Of a stretch of 64,000 nt of DNA, positions 1 through 8,871 are shown in pieces. The notes beneath the pieces are model-generated. The model was not told where the DNA came from, did not search any database, and was given only the letters and a program-made list of their open reading frames with translations. The first letter of the stretch is position 1; each line of letters starts with the position of its first letter. The position numbers and the translations under genes are program-made. Source of the stretch: UBA7455 sp026713185 (GTDB lineage: Bacteria; Pseudomonadota; Gammaproteobacteria; Pseudomonadales; Azotimanducaceae); contig OY762456.1 in NCBI GenBank assembly GCA_963665785.1, positions 2,418,001 to 2,482,000 on the forward strand. The letters are read 5' to 3'.

Positions 1-2
1 TT

Positions 3-473
3 CTGTTTCTTGGTGGAATTCTCTATGGCATTGTCGGCCACCAGGCTATTTCCTCATATCTCTTGACGCCACATTATGAACAGGGTGCTGACTGGGCCAT
101 CATGGCGTTCATAATGGTTGGCTGTCTGACAGGTTATCTATGGCACAACAGCTATCCAAGCGCAGTATTGATGGGCGATGCCGGATCGCGACCTGTCGGA
201 TTGATGCTTGGAGTACTTGTACTGGCCTGTGGCAATCCTTTTCTGATTCTGGTGGTTGCTTTCGTTGTTCTGGTCAATGGTGCAACAGGCATGATCAAAG
301 TGGCACTGTTACGGTTTTTCAAAATAGGGGTATTCCGCAAGATCCGATATCCCCTGCATGATCACGTACGGCACAATATGGGCTGGTCTAACACGCAGGT
401 ACTGGTCCGTTTCATGCTGTTGCAGGCAGTGGGTACTCCAATACTGCTGGTTTTACTGCTGAAAATCCGATAG
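3..473 (+). CDS. MraY/WecA-like phospho-sugar transferase, C-terminal part
   Basis: The gene enters from the left edge and is open from base 3 to the TAG at 471-473. About 156 residues are visible and they are strongly hydrophobic, with several membrane spans. MGDAGSRPVGLMLG resembles the MGDxGSLxxG signature of polyprenyl-phosphate phospho-sugar transferases. The tail, with PLHDHVRHNMGW followed by a VRF segment, aligns with the MraY C-terminus, where PIHHH precedes a GW and VRFW segment. The family moves a phospho-sugar from a UDP donor to undecaprenyl phosphate at the inner membrane. The usual HHH motif reads HDH and no cell-wall genes follow, so this could be a divergent paralogue rather than the essential mraY. 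The family is clear; the exact substrate is not. Confidence 0.72.
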   Translation: MFLGGILYGIVGHQAISSYLLTPHYEQGADWAIMAFIMVGCLTGYLWHNSYPSAVLMGDAGSRPVGLMLGVLVLACGNPFLILVVAFVVLVNGATGMIKVALLRFFKIGVFRKIRYPLHDHVRHNMGWSNTQVLVRFMLLQAVGTPILLVLLLKIR

Positions 474-521
474 CCCTCCCCTTTTATTCTGATTGATTAC
501 TGATCGGTTGACACCTTACGA

Positions 522-1094
522 TCAGAAACCCGATATACAGTTTGGGTTAATCAGGGATGTCAGGATGTGATCCTCCCACACGCCATTGATATTCAGAAAG
601 GACCTGGCCCTGCCCTCGGTCTCAAATCCGAGGCGACACAGCAGATTCCCACTGCGTTGGTTTCGAGGCATATAGTTAGCCATGATCCGGTGCAGTTGCA
701 GTTCTTTAAAAACATATCGGGTACTGAGTTGCAATGATTCAAACATGATACCCTTCCCCTGATGACACTCGGCAAGAGCGTATCCAAGATGACAGGACTG
801 AAACGTGCCGCGAATGATATTCGTATAGTTACATACTCCCAATATTTCAGATTCTGACGTGTTGAGAATCACAAGGCACATATTCATGCCACTGCGGTAT
901 TCCCGGATGGCAGCGCGCAACTGCATTTGCCAGTATGCATTCGTGAAGAATTCCGGTGATCTGCTCGGTTCCCATTTCCGCAGATGATCCCTGTTTTCTA
1001 TTCTGAAACGAACCATGATTGGCGCTTCGGAAGGTTCAAGTAACTTCAACACCAGCCGGTGAGTTGAAATTTTAGGTAAGGGTTGGAGATTCAT
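522..1094 (-). CDS. RimJ/RimL-like GNAT N-acetyltransferase
   Basis: This 190-residue protein opens with ISTHRLVLKLLEPSEAP, the usual start of RimJ/RimL-type acetyltransferases (TxRLxLR). It continues with LGYALAECHQGKGIMFES, which matches the acetyl-CoA pyrophosphate loop (Q/RxxGxG/A). The late segment NQRSGNLLCRLGFETEGRARSF is the typical NxxSxxLxxxLGFxxEG motif. RimJ-type enzymes acetylate the alpha-amino group of ribosomal protein S5 using acetyl-CoA, in the cytoplasm. Family length is about 180-195 residues, so it is complete. It is followed on the same strand by nothing obvious and sits tail to tail with the partial upstream gene. The substrate is inferred from family resemblance only. 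Confidence 0.75.
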   Translation of the reverse strand: MNLQPLPKISTHRLVLKLLEPSEAPIMVRFRIENRDHLRKWEPSRSPEFFTNAYWQMQLRAAIREYRSGMNMCLVILNTSESEILGVCNYTNIIRGTFQSCHLGYALAECHQGKGIMFESLQLSTRYVFKELQLHRIMANYMPRNQRSGNLLCRLGFETEGRARSFLNINGVWEDHILTSLINPNCISGF

Positions 1095-1112
1095 GACAGG
1101 CAGTCGGTCAAT

Positions 1113-1958
1113 TCAATTTTTACCTGGCTGTCGTAGACTGTCATCTGACAACAAATTGCCGATATGCCGGGTAAATGACTCGTAATCCACTTCTTCTCCA
1201 AGATCTATACCATCGGTAACACAGACCTTGATGATTGAAAATCTGCCATTGGCTGCCTGCAGGATAATGCCATTGGGGCCGCCTTCGGAGCAAAGATACA
1301 ATACTGCGGGACTGACATGGTCTGGTTTACCGACTCGGGCAGGATCGCCCAGGTTTCTGGTCATTCTTGTAATTGCACCTGGAGCCAGGGTGTTAACACG
1401 GATTCCTTTGCGTAGTCCCTCAAGTTTTAAAACGTTCATCAGGCCGATGACAGACATTTTGGCGCTTGCATAGTTCGATTGACCGAAGTTGCCGAAAATA
1501 CCTGACCCCGAACTGGTAAATACCACACGTCCCCAACCATTTTGTATCATCACAGGCCAGGCTGCCTTGGTGACATAAACCGATCCCATCAGATGAACAT
1601 CAAGAACGGCTTTGAAATTTTCCATGGTGACATTTGTAAAGGTCTTGTCTCTGAGGATTCCAGCATTGTTTACGACGATGTCTACGGTTCCAAAATGTTC
1701 CAGAGCGTCATTTACAATATTCATGGCACTTTCTTCGACGGCAACGGATGCAGTATTGGCAACGGCAATACCACCCATAGACTTAATCTCGTTTACGACT
1801 GATTGCGCAGTATTTCCCGAACCCGTTCCATCAACGGCGCCACCGGAATCATTGACCAGGACTTTGGCGCCGCGTTTGGCAAATTCAATAGCATGAGACC
1901 TGCCTATGCCTCTACCAGCGCCGGTGACTATAACAACTCTGTTTTTGAATTCAGACAT
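1113..1958 (-). CDS. Short-chain dehydrogenase, MFE-2 (3-hydroxyacyl-CoA dehydrogenase) type
   Basis: The 281-residue protein is a classical SDR. It has the NAD(P) motif TGAGRGIG at residues 12-19, NNAG at 97-100, and a catalytic Ser near 149 with Tyr163 and Lys167 in YASAK. The stretch NDSGGAVDGTG after the second strand is characteristic of the (R)-3-hydroxyacyl-CoA dehydrogenase domain of peroxisomal multifunctional enzyme 2 and its bacterial relatives. Acidic Asp at the end of beta-2 favours NAD over NADP. A role in beta-oxidation-like handling of acyl-CoA thioesters is therefore likely but inferred. The C-terminal 60 residues extend beyond a minimal SDR, as in MFE-2 relatives. It is transcribed away from the redoxin gene at 2172. 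Confidence 0.82.
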   Translation of the reverse strand: MSEFKNRVVIVTGAGRGIGRSHAIEFAKRGAKVLVNDSGGAVDGTGSGNTAQSVVNEIKSMGGIAVANTASVAVEESAMNIVNDALEHFGTVDIVVNNAGILRDKTFTNVTMENFKAVLDVHLMGSVYVTKAAWPVMIQNGWGRVVFTSSGSGIFGNFGQSNYASAKMSVIGLMNVLKLEGLRKGIRVNTLAPGAITRMTRNLGDPARVGKPDHVSPAVLYLCSEGGPNGIILQAANGRFSIIKVCVTDGIDLGEEVDYESFTRHIGNLLSDDSLRQPGKN

Positions 1959-2171
1959 TGCAAGCCTCTATCTGTGCCTCTTACGACAATATTCTGGAGT
2001 CTCTGAAAGACTATCCTGTTCGGTGACCGGAGGTAAAGTCCAGTTTCCAAACATGTATTCTGGAATCTACATGAAAGCTTGATTTCTAACCAGTTGCAGT
2101 TGATGATGTATTTTTAACCACGGAAGTGCAATCCTTTCAGGGGCAACCCAGTCAGGTAAAGCAGATTAAAG

Positions 2172-2774
2172 ATGTATAAAAACAAATGGCTGATCTTCTT
2201 TTTCCAATTATTGTTTTTTGGATGTCTATTCAAAGTTTCGATACTGCTGGCTGATGAATGGGCTGGGGACATCCCGGCAGGCAAATCTTTACCCGGCATA
2301 AACGCAATTGACCAGCACGGACAATCCCGGACTAATGATGATTTGTCCGGAGAAAATGGTCTGGTGTTTTTCTTTGTCCGGTCGAGTGACTGGTGACCTT
2401 TCTGTAAACAGCAACTCGTGGAGTTGTCGGAGGCCAGAGACCGTTTTGATGCATTGAATATCAATGTTGCCGCTATCAGTTATGATTCTGTGGAAGCGAA
2501 CAGTCTGTTCGCCAGTGAATTCGATATAACCTATCCTCTTTTGTCAGACAGCAATGCGGTTCACGCCATCGCATTTGGTATTCTGAACGAGAGCTACCCT
2601 CCAGGACATGGAGCCTATGGTGTTCCCCATCCTGGCATCTTCCTGGTCAATAGCGCCGGCATTGTCGTTGAGAAATTTGCAGAAAAGAACTATCGAGAAC
2701 GGCCATCCCTTAAACTGGTTCTTGAAGCCGCGGCTAAAATGGCAGCACAAGACGAATCGGGGACAGTTTACTGA
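2172..2774 (+). CDS. Secreted redoxin (AhpC/Prx-like) selenoprotein, Sec at UGA 2394-2396
   Basis: The frame is continuous from ATG 2172 to the stop ending at 2774 except for one TGA at 2394-2396 (codon 75). Reading it as selenocysteine (U) gives FFFVRSSDWUPFCKQQLVEL. Cysteine homologues of this Prx-like family have SADWCPYCKxQL, so the UGA falls exactly on the catalytic cysteine and yields a UxxC redox motif. The N-terminus (KNKWLIFFFQLLFFGCLF then ADEWAG) looks like a signal peptide or lipoprotein signal, placing the protein in the envelope. Downstream are the expected redoxin segments AISYDSVEANSLFASEFDI, YPLLSDSN and HPGIFLVN. Total length is 200 residues, normal for the family. A stem-loop follows the UGA, and selA and selB lie in the same window. 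The peroxidase or thiol-oxidoreductase substrate is unknown. A plain nonsense mutation is the alternative, but conservation on both sides argues against it. Confidence 0.82.
2412..2426 (+). promoter_or_regulatory. Candidate bacterial SECIS stem-loop
   Basis: CAACTC (2412-2417) and GAGTTG (2421-2426) are perfect complements around GTG; the apical loop may also be read as CGTGG closed by five pairs. The loop starts about 21 nt after the UGA at 2394-2396, and carries G at its start, as SelB-binding bacterial SECIS loops do. It lies inside the coding frame, as bacterial SECIS elements must. Confidence 0.6.
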
Positions 2775-2810
2775 ATTGAGGGGTGTTCGCAGATGGCTTT
2801 GGGGCATTCA

Positions 2811-3602
2811 TTATGGGACATTTTCCCATTTGCGTTTACTTATGTCAGCATGGCGCCAAGCTATGGCATCGACCCGCTCCATCGCAATGCTATAGCCATG
2901 GTCATAAAGCCGTGTGAGCGCATCGCGAAGCTCTAACCGAGCATCCACCCCGCTGTAGACGCCATGTTCAAATCGAATAATGGATGGCTGGTATTGTTCT
3001 AAATCCAGCGATGCCAGAATTTCGAAGTCATAACCTTCAGTATCAATTTGCAGTAAGTCTAAATGGGGTACTTCGGATTCCTCTAGCAATGCCATCAGTG
3101 ATTTTGCCGGAACTTCTACCGCCACCATGTCATTTGCTGTTAGCCCCGAACGATTGCTCGTTAGCTCGTAGCGGTCTGCGCTGAAGGATGCGATGCCAGA
3201 GAGCGACCCGGTGGTTTCAGGGTTCGGACGATACAAGGTTACTTGCTCTAATTCACGATGAATGGCCAGGTTAACAGCCTTAATTTGGGGCTGGTTTTGA
3301 TAGGTTTGCTGTAGCTTCTGAAACACATCTGGTAGCGGTTCCACCACAATGCCAGGCAAGCGATTAGCGGTGACAAAGCTGTGAATCGGGTCATGCGATA
3401 CGCCGTCGTTGGCGCCAATTTGAACGAAGAAAAAACCCTGGCCATCACGCTTAGTGGCATTGAGCCGGCGTTGCATCAGGGCGTCAAAACTTTCCGACTT
3501 GGCCGTACGTTCTACCACCAAACCCACGCTGGTCAGCCAAGAGCCCAGGCGACGGCCGATGGTTCTGCGGTAGAATCGAAAACCGGTTCCAAAATCTGCC
3601 AT
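2811..3602 (-). CDS. FkbM-family SAM-dependent methyltransferase
   Basis: The protein has 263 residues. FFFVQIGANDGVSHDPI near residue 55 is the SAM-binding motif I of FkbM methyltransferases (VxDIGANxG). GIVVEPLPDVFQKLQ is the acidic motif that holds the SAM ribose. LLQIDTEGYDFEILASL is the FkbM hallmark (hxIDTEGxExxVL). These enzymes O-methylate sugars or polyketide hydroxyls. The acceptor cannot be told here and no glycan cluster surrounds it. It lies tail to tail with the redoxin selenoprotein (stops 37 bp apart) and has a separate AT-rich upstream region. Confidence 0.85.
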   Translation of the reverse strand: MADFGTGFRFYRRTIGRRLGSWLTSVGLVVERTAKSESFDALMQRRLNATKRDGQGFFFVQIGANDGVSHDPIHSFVTANRLPGIVVEPLPDVFQKLQQTYQNQPQIKAVNLAIHRELEQVTLYRPNPETTGSLSGIASFSADRYELTSNRSGLTANDMVAVEVPAKSLMALLEESEVPHLDLLQIDTEGYDFEILASLDLEQYQPSIIRFEHGVYSGVDARLELRDALTRLYDHGYSIAMERVDAIAWRHADISKRKWENVP

Positions 3603-3901
3603 AGCGGTCTCGGTAAGGATTAACCCAAGTTTAACAGTGTATTTTAAAACTTGATGAATATCAATAAGTTATTGTGACAAAACAGTTGTTCTGCACTACA
3701 AAAGGAAAATCTAGCCCGTTTCAGGTATTTTTTTTACGCGGTTCGATGATCGTCTTATGGATCCCGCTTGGGGTCCCGCTGATGCCAAGCGCCTGGTAAA
3801 TCTCGCGTTGTGGAGATTCGGCGCTTCAACATTATGCTTTCGCAAACGAACACCCCAAAGCCATCTGCTTTTTGTTGGATATCGGGTGTGATAAAAACCG
3901 G
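3603..3901. other. Intergenic region between FkbM gene and pgsA
   Basis: This stretch is AT-rich near 3610-3730, where the promoter of the minus-strand FkbM gene should lie. It then holds a more GC-rich part around 3735-3830 with no convincing reading frame on either strand. I looked for a tRNA and a conserved RNA fold and saw none. It may contain decayed coding sequence, but nothing recognisable remains. Confidence 0.4.
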
Positions 3902-4483
3902 TTACTTGGTTTTGGAGGTCATCCCGGAAGATAAATCAGGCCAGGCTATTTTCAGGTATTGATACATGGACCAGATAGTGAGAATTGCAGCACCGTAGAG
4001 TAGAACATATCCCAGAATGACAGTGGGTTTGTCCATACCGGGTCCACTTGCCAGCAGGATGATAATGGCAATCATCTGGAAAGTGGTTTTGATCTGGCCC
4101 AGATAGGAAACGGCAACACTCCGGGTACTGTATTGGGCCATCCATTCGCGCAGTGCCGAGGCAACAATTTCCCGACAGACAATTACGATAGCAGGTACTG
4201 CCAGAATGGCGCTGGCATGTACTTCAACCAGTAATACCAGAGCCACTGCCACAATCAGTTTATCAGCAACAGGGTCCAGAAATGCGCCAAATGTGGTAGA
4301 TTGACCCAGTTTCCTGGCAAGATAACCATCAAGCCAATCAGTAACAGCAGCTATGCTGAAGACCAGGGCAGATGCAATATAACGCCATTCCAGAGGCAGT
4401 AAATAAAACACAATTACCAGTACTGGTATCATGACGATTCGCAGGCTGGTCAACAGGTTAGGCAGGCCAAAGTTAAACTTCAT
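3902..4483 (-). CDS. pgsA: CDP-diacylglycerol-glycerol-3-phosphate 3-phosphatidyltransferase
   Basis: The 193-residue integral membrane enzyme has the CDP-alcohol phosphotransferase signature at residues 49-74: D49, D52-G53, A56-R57, G66, D70 and D74 in the pattern DxxDGxxAR, G, DxxxD. NLLTSLRIVMIPVLV at the N-terminus matches PgsA (NxLTxxRxxxxP). It transfers the phosphatidyl group from CDP-diacylglycerol to glycerol 3-phosphate, the first committed step of phosphatidylglycerol and cardiolipin synthesis in the inner membrane. It follows uvrC on the same strand after about 50 bp, the common gammaproteobacterial order uvrC-pgsA, so the two are probably cotranscribed. Confidence 0.95.
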   Translation of the reverse strand: MKFNFGLPNLLTSLRIVMIPVLVIVFYLLPLEWRYIASALVFSIAAVTDWLDGYLARKLGQSTTFGAFLDPVADKLIVAVALVLLVEVHASAILAVPAIVIVCREIVASALREWMAQYSTRSVAVSYLGQIKTTFQMIAIIILLASGPGMDKPTVILGYVLLYGAAILTIWSMYQYLKIAWPDLSSGMTSKTK

Positions 4484-4537
4484 ACTGTTTCGGTCTCCAT
4501 GAGACTGTCTGATTAAGCAATTTTATTTCTGCAATTG

Positions 4538-6406
4538 CTACCCACTGTGCAAGGTAGCATAAATCTGCTCTGCCAGTATGCTGCTGATACCTTCAACCCT
4601 GGCCAATTCCTCAATGCTGGCACTTTCCACCTGACTGCTGCCGCCAAAATACCGCAGTAAAGCTCTGCGTCGTTTTGGCCCTACACCGTCAATTCCATCC
4701 AGAATGGATGTTTTGCGTTTTTTCCCACGTCTGTTGCGGTGCGCTGTAATGGCAAATCGATGACTCTCATCACGAATGTGCTGTATCAGATGCAATGCCG
4801 GATTGTCCGGTGCAAGATCAACTTCAGGTCCTCCGGAAACGAAAAGACTTTCAAGTCCTGCTTTTCGGGTAGTACCTTTTGCCACACCGACAATGGTAAC
4901 GCCAACAATCTGCAATTCCTCGAGGATACGTTCCGCCTTGTGAAGCTGACCTTTACCACCGTCTACAAACAGTATATCCGGAATCTGTCCTTCCCCTTTC
5001 TTGATTCTTGTGTATCGTCTATGCAGTGCCTGGGACATCGCGGCATAATCATCTCCCGGCGTGATTCCCTCGATATTAAATCGTCTGTAGTCGGATTTCA
5101 CAGGACCGGACCGGTCGAAAACAACACAGGATGCCACTGTCGCTTCGCCTGCACTATGGCTGATATCAAAACATTCCAGACGTTCGGGTACTGCATCGAG
5201 CCCCAGGGTGTCCTGTAACGCATCAAAGCGTTGTTGAATGTTATTTCGATTAGACAGGTGTGATCCCAGCGACTGTTCCGCATTGGTTACTGCCAGATCA
5301 ATCCAGCGTTTCTTGTGTCTTCGTACCGAATCGGACAATAGAACTTTTCGGCCACTGAATTCTGTCAATACACTTTCAAGCAGTGCCTTGTCTTCCAGGG
5401 TGGCATTCACGATGATCTCCCTGGGAACTTCCCGACTCCCCCTCCGTGTGAGGTAGAATTGCGGAATAAAGGCGGCAAGTATTCCACTTTCGTCGATATC
5501 CAGTTTCGTGTGTGGGAAATACGTCTTGTTACCCAGAATTCTGCCACCACGAATATACATCACCAGAACACAGACGCATCCTGGTTTGCGTACCGCGACC
5601 ATGACATCGACATCAGCGTTTTTGCCAATGACGTATTGTTGCTCCTGGATTTGACGCAGATGAGATATCTGATCCCGGTAATGAGCCGCTCGTTCAAAAG
5701 CCAGTTCCTCCGCTGCCTGTTCCATCCTGTTTGCAAAATCATCAAGAATCTCCCGGCTCTTACCTTCCAGAAACATTGTGGCGTGTTTGACATCGTCAGC
5801 ATATTCCTCTTCGCTGACGAGGTCACAGCAGGGACCGGAACATCGTTTTATCTGGTATTGCAGACAGGGCCTCGTACGGTTTTTGAAAAATGAATTCTCA
5901 CACTGTCTGACACGAAATACCTTTTGCAGAATATTCAGACTGTCACGTACTGAATGGGCACTTGGGAATGGCCCGAAATATCGTCCCTGTCCATTCTGCG
6001 CTCCCCTGTGGAATGCCAATCCTGGATACTTTTCTTCACTGGAGAGGTAAATGAAGGGGTAGGATTTATCATCCCGGAATACGATATTGTACGGTGGCCT
6101 GTGTTCCTTGATCAGAGACTGTTCAAGCAATAGCGCTTCGGTTTCACTGGCGGTGACTGTAATTTCCATATTCCAGATATGGCTGACCAGGGAAAGAGTC
6201 TTTGCATCCAGTGCCGAAGAACGGAAATAGCTGGATACGCGGTTTTTCAGGTTTCTGGCTTTGCCGATGTATAATACTGCACCATCCTGGTCAATCATGC
6301 GATATACACCAGGCAAGGTGGTCAGACTCTTGAGGAATGATCCTGCGTCAAATCCCGACACTTGTGTCTCCCTGTTCAGTGTTGATGGGTCGGGAGTTGC
6401 CGCCAT
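4538..6406 (-). CDS. uvrC: Excinuclease ABC subunit C
   Basis: UvrC makes both incisions around a DNA lesion in the UvrABC repair complex. The GIY-YIG nuclease is visible at the N-terminus (LPGVYRMIDQDGAVLYIGKA, then NRVSSYF). A central UVR helical segment contains FANRMEQAAEELAFERAAHYRDQI. An RNase H-like 3' or 5' incision domain follows with ECFDISHSAG and LFVDGGKGQL, and C-terminal helix-hairpin-helix repeats contain GIDGVGPKRRRALLRYFGG. The frame stays open to 6490, but I place the start at Met 6406 (MAATPDPS), which gives 622 residues, close to the 610 of E. coli UvrC, and limits overlap with the glycosylase gene upstream. Met 6421 is an alternative. Overlap with that gene suggests translational coupling. 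Confidence 0.95.
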   Translation of the reverse strand: MAATPDPSTLNRETQVSGFDAGSFLKSLTTLPGVYRMIDQDGAVLYIGKARNLKNRVSSYFRSSALDAKTLSLVSHIWNMEITVTASETEALLLEQSLIKEHRPPYNIVFRDDKSYPFIYLSSEEKYPGLAFHRGAQNGQGRYFGPFPSAHSVRDSLNILQKVFRVRQCENSFFKNRTRPCLQYQIKRCSGPCCDLVSEEEYADDVKHATMFLEGKSREILDDFANRMEQAAEELAFERAAHYRDQISHLRQIQEQQYVIGKNADVDVMVAVRKPGCVCVLVMYIRGGRILGNKTYFPHTKLDIDESGILAAFIPQFYLTRRGSREVPREIIVNATLEDKALLESVLTEFSGRKVLLSDSVRRHKKRWIDLAVTNAEQSLGSHLSNRNNIQQRFDALQDTLGLDAVPERLECFDISHSAGEATVASCVVFDRSGPVKSDYRRFNIEGITPGDDYAAMSQALHRRYTRIKKGEGQIPDILFVDGGKGQLHKAERILEELQIVGVTIVGVAKGTTRKAGLESLFVSGGPEVDLAPDNPALHLIQHIRDESHRFAITAHRNRRGKKRKTSILDGIDGVGPKRRRALLRYFGGSSQVESASIEELARVEGISSILAEQIYATLHSG

Positions 6407-7046
6407 GAGGGAAACGGTCATTTGCTGGATGGCTGTCGGGTATTCGTTCGTGAGGCAGTCCGGCAAGTTGTGCCGCTCTGCTGACCGCATTTTCCAGCAT
6501 ATGCGCGGTCAATCGGCCAGTCTGCGTGTTATATCTGCTGCAATGGTATGAATCAACCAAGCTTACACCTGACAACAGGTAGTATCTGCCATGGCCAAAG
6601 GGATAATTAGCCAGCGTGAGGGCCATGGCTTTTAAAATCGCATCATGGGCAATTCTCCCCAGGGCCAGGAATACTGCATTCGGTTTTTCTTTATGCCTGT
6701 TAATCTCCGGGATCAGGTATCTCTGGCAGTTTGTGATCTCCCTGTTTCCAGGTCTGTTTTTTACAGGGAGACATTTAACAGCATTGGTAATAATGACTTG
6801 ATTCACCAGCGACAGTTTATCCAGCGTCTGGAACAAGAGATCTCCAGAGGCGTCACCTGTGAATGGAATTCCGGTGCGATTGGCGCCGTGTCTTCCAGGT
6901 GCAAGACCTACGATCATCAATGGAGAATTGTGATTACCAGAAGCTGGAACCGGTTTATTCCAATAATTCGGATATTCAAGTCTTAACTGTCGGAACTGTT
7001 GCTGCAGTTTGAAGCAGCAACGGCACTCTTCAAGAGATACGGGCAT
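6348..7046 (-). CDS. Family 5 (UdgB-type) uracil-DNA glycosylase
   Basis: The 232-residue protein carries the family 5 UDG motif A, GLAPGRHGANRTGIPFTGD, and motif B, DSYHCSRYNTQTGRLT. A cluster of early cysteines (CRCC) and later C in ITNAVKCLP and NCQRYL matches the four cysteines that hold the [4Fe-4S] cluster in family 4/5 enzymes. It removes uracil and other deaminated bases from DNA, initiating base excision repair. The gene overlaps the start of uvrC on the same strand, forming a DNA-repair pair with it. Family 5 enzymes are best known from thermophiles, actinobacteria and some proteobacteria. The C-terminal 20 residues lie in the overlap and may not be needed. Confidence 0.85.
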   Translation of the reverse strand: MPVSLEECRCCFKLQQQFRQLRLEYPNYWNKPVPASGNHNSPLMIVGLAPGRHGANRTGIPFTGDASGDLLFQTLDKLSLVNQVIITNAVKCLPVKNRPGNREITNCQRYLIPEINRHKEKPNAVFLALGRIAHDAILKAMALTLANYPFGHGRYYLLSGVSLVDSYHCSRYNTQTGRLTAHMLENAVSRAAQLAGLPHERIPDSHPANDRFPHGGNSRPINTEQGDTSVGI

Positions 7047-7395
7047 GAATCCTGTCGCATGGTTTATCTTGTGATAGTTTACCCGTCTGAGACAGTATTT
7101 ACAGATTCATCCACTGATCTCAGTCTGGATCAGAGGCATTTACGCTGTCTATGATGGCTTGATTCTACTGGTCTCCAGAGCAGGGTCAGATCTCTTTACC
7201 CCACAAAAAAACGAAAGAATGCGGGTTGACGGGCTGGCAAACTGTCAATTCCCGGATTTTCACCCCAAGCTGCAATAGCGCTCTGAAGATCCTTTATGTC
7301 ATCAATATAATCTAAATATATCAATGACTTATGTTGCATAGATGGCCGCCATGTGGTATAAACCAACATTATCAATTTGCGACGAAAGACAATTC
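7047..7395. other. Intergenic region upstream of the transposase
   Basis: No gene is visible. The part near 7047-7110 should hold the promoter for the minus-strand glycosylase-uvrC-pgsA genes. The part near 7300-7395 is AT-rich and presumably includes the left end of the insertion sequence, but I could not find a matching inverted repeat on the other side of the transposase. Confidence 0.4.
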
Positions 7396-8871
7396 ATGGC
7401 GACCACACAAAGTATCCTCTTTTCATGGGACAATGTCGAGGCATTACCCGACCTCCAACGCCTGGAACTGGTGTTCCGGTACTTACCCGACCAGGATATC
7501 ATCGCCGCTCTACAGCAAATGCGCGGCCATGGCCGTAATGACTTCCCCGTTGCTACCATGTGGCGGGCACTCCTCGCCGGTGTTGTCTTTCAACACGAGA
7601 GCATCGAATCCTTGTTGCGCGAACTGCGGCGCAACCCGGCCTTGCTGACGCTCTGCGAGTTCGACCCGACGCCGCTGCAAAGTCCGCCCAAAAAAGTTCT
7701 CGAACGTGTCGATGGTGTGCTCAGGGTGAACTTTGTGAGCCAACCGCAGCGCTCTACCATACCGGATAGTCACAACTTCTCCCGGTTTCTGAAGCTGGTA
7801 CTGAAGATGGAGCAGAAACAAGGTTTGATCGCCGCCATGATACCGACGTTGCGGCAACAATTAATGACCGTACTGCCGGACTTTGGTGAACACCTGGGGT
7901 ATGACGGTAAGGCGATTGCGAGTCATGCTACCGGGAGCAAGAATAAGAAGACCGGGAAAACCTCTGACCCGGATGCGGACTGGGGCAAGCATGAGACCAA
8001 AGGGGTGTCGAAGGACGGCAAGCCATGGCAGAAGATAAAGACCTGGTTTGGTTATAGTCTGCATCTGATTGCCGATACTGCATACGAAATCCCGGTGGCG
8101 TTCAGCATCCAGCAGGCGTCCCGCTCGGAAAACAAAGAACTGGCGGTGCAACTGGAAACCCTGTTTACCGAGACCCCGGAACTGGGAGAGCGTTGTCAGG
8201 ACTTCACGGCAGACCGTGGCTTGGATAGTACCGCCTTGAAACAGGATTTGTGGGATCAAAACCACATCCGGCCGTTGGTGGATACCGTTAAACATTGGCA
8301 GGCAGAGAAACAGGACCCCGACTACAACCCCGAGATCATCGTTACCCGGCCACTCTATCCAGACCGTGCTGATAACATCGTACATAGCGAAAAAGGGGAG
8401 GTGTTTTGTGTTTGCCCAGAGACCGGAGAGCAGCGACCGCTGGCCTTCCAGGGTTTTGAAGCGACGCGCAATACATTGAAGTATCGTTGTCCGGCCGCCG
8501 CTTACGGGCTTAAGTGTGCTGGCCGGGAAGCGTGCTACCGGCAGGCGGGTACGAAAGCGGGCGATTATGGTCGTATTGTGCGCATTAATATCGGGCAGCA
8601 GGATCGGCGTATTTTTACACCCACCCCTTATGACAGTCCTTCCTGGCGGCGAGGTTACCATCGGCGCAGTGCGCTGGAACGGATTAACAGCCGCATAGAT
8701 CAAAGCTTTGGCTTTGAGCATCACTACATCCGTGGCAAGGCGAAGATGCAGGTACGGGTCGGTCTGGCGATGGCGATCATGATGGCACTGGCATTGGGTC
8801 ATGTTCAAGAAGGCCGCCCGGAACAGATGCGTTCCCTGGTCAAGCCGGTACCCTTGCTGGATACCGGATAG
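7396..8871 (+). CDS. DDE transposase, IS1182/IS5-like
   Basis: The protein has about 491 residues from the ATG at 7396 (MATTQSIL). The frame extends to 7342, but the first 18 codons look non-coding. The N-terminal region (FPVATMWRALLAGVVFQHES) is the DUF772-type transposase N-terminus. The three catalytic acids are plausible in LGYDGKAIASHA (D), FTADRGLDS (D) and RRSALERINSRIDQSFGF (E, in the YREK-like position). A cysteine-rich insert (YRCPAAAYGLKCAGREACY) sits before the glutamate, as in IS1182-type enzymes. The open frame is intact, so the copy may be active. Terminal inverted repeats and target duplication were not identified, so the element limits stay open. Confidence 0.85.
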   Translation: MATTQSILFSWDNVEALPDLQRLELVFRYLPDQDIIAALQQMRGHGRNDFPVATMWRALLAGVVFQHESIESLLRELRRNPALLTLCEFDPTPLQSPPKKVLERVDGVLRVNFVSQPQRSTIPDSHNFSRFLKLVLKMEQKQGLIAAMIPTLRQQLMTVLPDFGEHLGYDGKAIASHATGSKNKKTGKTSDPDADWGKHETKGVSKDGKPWQKIKTWFGYSLHLIADTAYEIPVAFSIQQASRSENKELAVQLETLFTETPELGERCQDFTADRGLDSTALKQDLWDQNHIRPLVDTVKHWQAEKQDPDYNPEIIVTRPLYPDRADNIVHSEKGEVFCVCPETGEQRPLAFQGFEATRNTLKYRCPAAAYGLKCAGREACYRQAGTKAGDYGRIVRINIGQQDRRIFTPTPYDSPSWRRGYHRRSALERINSRIDQSFGFEHHYIRGKAKMQVRVGLAMAIMMALALGHVQEGRPEQMRSLVKPVPLLDTG

